Shown piece after piece: positions 5,545 through 5,918 of a stretch of DNA of 5,918 nt (its first letter is position 1; each line of letters starts with the position of its first letter). Location: NCBI GenBank assembly GCA_964359085.1, contig CAYHRT010000234.1, positions 1-5,918 of the forward strand. Direction: 5' to 3'. The notes under the pieces were generated by a model that had not been told where the DNA came from, made no database searches, and worked only from the letters and a program-made list of their open reading frames with translations. The DNA comes from GWA2-49-15 sp964359085 (GTDB lineage Bacteria > Bdellovibrionota > Bacteriovoracia > Bacteriovoracales > Bacteriovoracaceae). Made by a program: the position numbers and the translations under genes.

Positions 5545-5918
5545 GCGAGTCAAAGAAGGCCACTTCTACCGGGAAAGTCTGTTTAATTTTCTCCATCAGG
5601 GCCAAAATTCCGAAGCGTTCAGTGGGGGCATGGCCGCCGGCAAACATATGAAGTCCGGCCTCTTTGCCATCATGCCAGTCCCTTTCACATAATTCACCTG
5701 TGAGATAGGCATCGAGGTGATCTTCGCGAGCAAAGGTCCACTCATGCGAGGCACCCCCAGTGATAATTCCCAGACTGGAAATTTCTTGCGGAGATACTGG
5801 GGAAGTGTAGAAGATTTCCCGTCCCAGGATATCTTTGAGCTTCCTGGCCAATTCTTGAGCAGTCATGGGAGCGCTTACAGGAGCGCTAAAATGCCCTTGC
5901 ACTCCCAAGGGCATCATC
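5531..5918 (-). CDS. NIF3/YbgI-family dinuclear metal-binding protein, C-terminal half
   Basis: About 128 residues of the C-terminal half of a NIF3-like protein; the family is usually about 250 residues or more, and the reading frame runs to the right edge. The ATG at 5917 lies inside the conserved segment PLGVQG (3-8), so it is an internal methionine and the true start is outside the window. Visible family motifs are ITGGAS (51-56), DAYLTGEL (69-76), and FAGGHAPTERFGILAL (92-107), in which H96 and E100 correspond to metal ligands of E. coli YbgI. The end, VAFFDSPTPV, matches the family's VxFIDxPNP tail. Members form toroidal hexamers with a two-metal site. They are often annotated as GTP cyclohydrolase 1 type 2, but the biological role is not settled. 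The first two metal ligands would lie in the missing half. It converges on and overlaps the LysR-type gene. Confidence 0.88.
   Translation of the reverse strand, partial: MMPLGVQGHFSAPVSAPMTAQELARKLKDILGREIFYTSPVSPQEISSLGIITGGASHEWTFAREDHLDAYLTGELCERDWHDGKEAGLHMFAGGHAPTERFGILALMEKIKQTFPVEVAFFDSPTPV

Noticed and set aside
5553..5566. Small inverted repeat AGAAG-GCCA-CTTCT near the end of the LysR-type gene as a terminator
   Set aside because: The stem is only five pairs, no T-run follows, and it lies inside the NIF3-family coding region.
5915..5917. ATG at 5917 as the start of the NIF3-family gene
   Set aside because: It falls within the conserved middle of the family, and the product would lack half the protein, including two metal ligands. 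A window-edge truncation explains it better than a short gene.
1..5918. A dedicated defence or otherwise new multi-gene system
   Set aside because: Five of the six genes belong to recognisable families with metabolic, regulatory or housekeeping roles. Only the exported Kazal-like protein is unfamiliar, and nothing in its surroundings supports a defence role.

Overview
The window holds six protein-coding genes, two of them cut by the window edges, packed almost without gaps. Base composition looks close to balanced (roughly 45-50% GC by eye). Translation is standard bacterial, with clear Shine-Dalgarno sites and stop-start overlaps. The gene content, a long PutA-type proline oxidation enzyme with an extra C-terminal domain plus a compact layout, would fit a Bdellovibrio-like or other deltaproteobacterial-grade Gram-negative. 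That placement is a weak guess from protein style, not from a marker gene.

Left part (1 to about 4005, + strand): a three-gene operon. It begins with the C-terminal part of a bifunctional proline utilisation A protein: the end of the proline dehydrogenase barrel, a complete pyrroline-5-carboxylate (P5C) dehydrogenase domain, and a C-terminal domain that looks like a decayed copy of an aldehyde dehydrogenase fold. Eleven bases later comes proC, P5C reductase. Its last codons overlap the start of a DUF4442/hotdog-fold thioesterase-like gene. PutA takes proline through P5C to glutamate and ProC takes P5C back to proline, so two enzymes that share the P5C intermediate but work in opposite directions are co-transcribed.

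Middle (3998 to 4620): a minus-strand gene for a small exported cysteine-containing protein with a reduced Kazal-like module. It converges on the thioesterase-like gene with an 8-bp overlap of coding ends. Its 137-bp upstream region is shared with a divergent LysR-type regulator gene and contains a perfect 7-3-7 inverted repeat with the T-N11-A form expected of a LysR operator. The regulator may therefore control itself, the exported protein gene, or both.

Right part (4621 to 5918): the complete LysR-type regulator on the + strand, and converging on it with a 14-bp overlap, the C-terminal half of a NIF3/YbgI-family metal-binding protein whose start lies beyond the right edge. No RNA genes, mobile elements, CRISPR arrays or convincing intrinsic terminators were seen. 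No gene-free stretch exceeds 137 bp.
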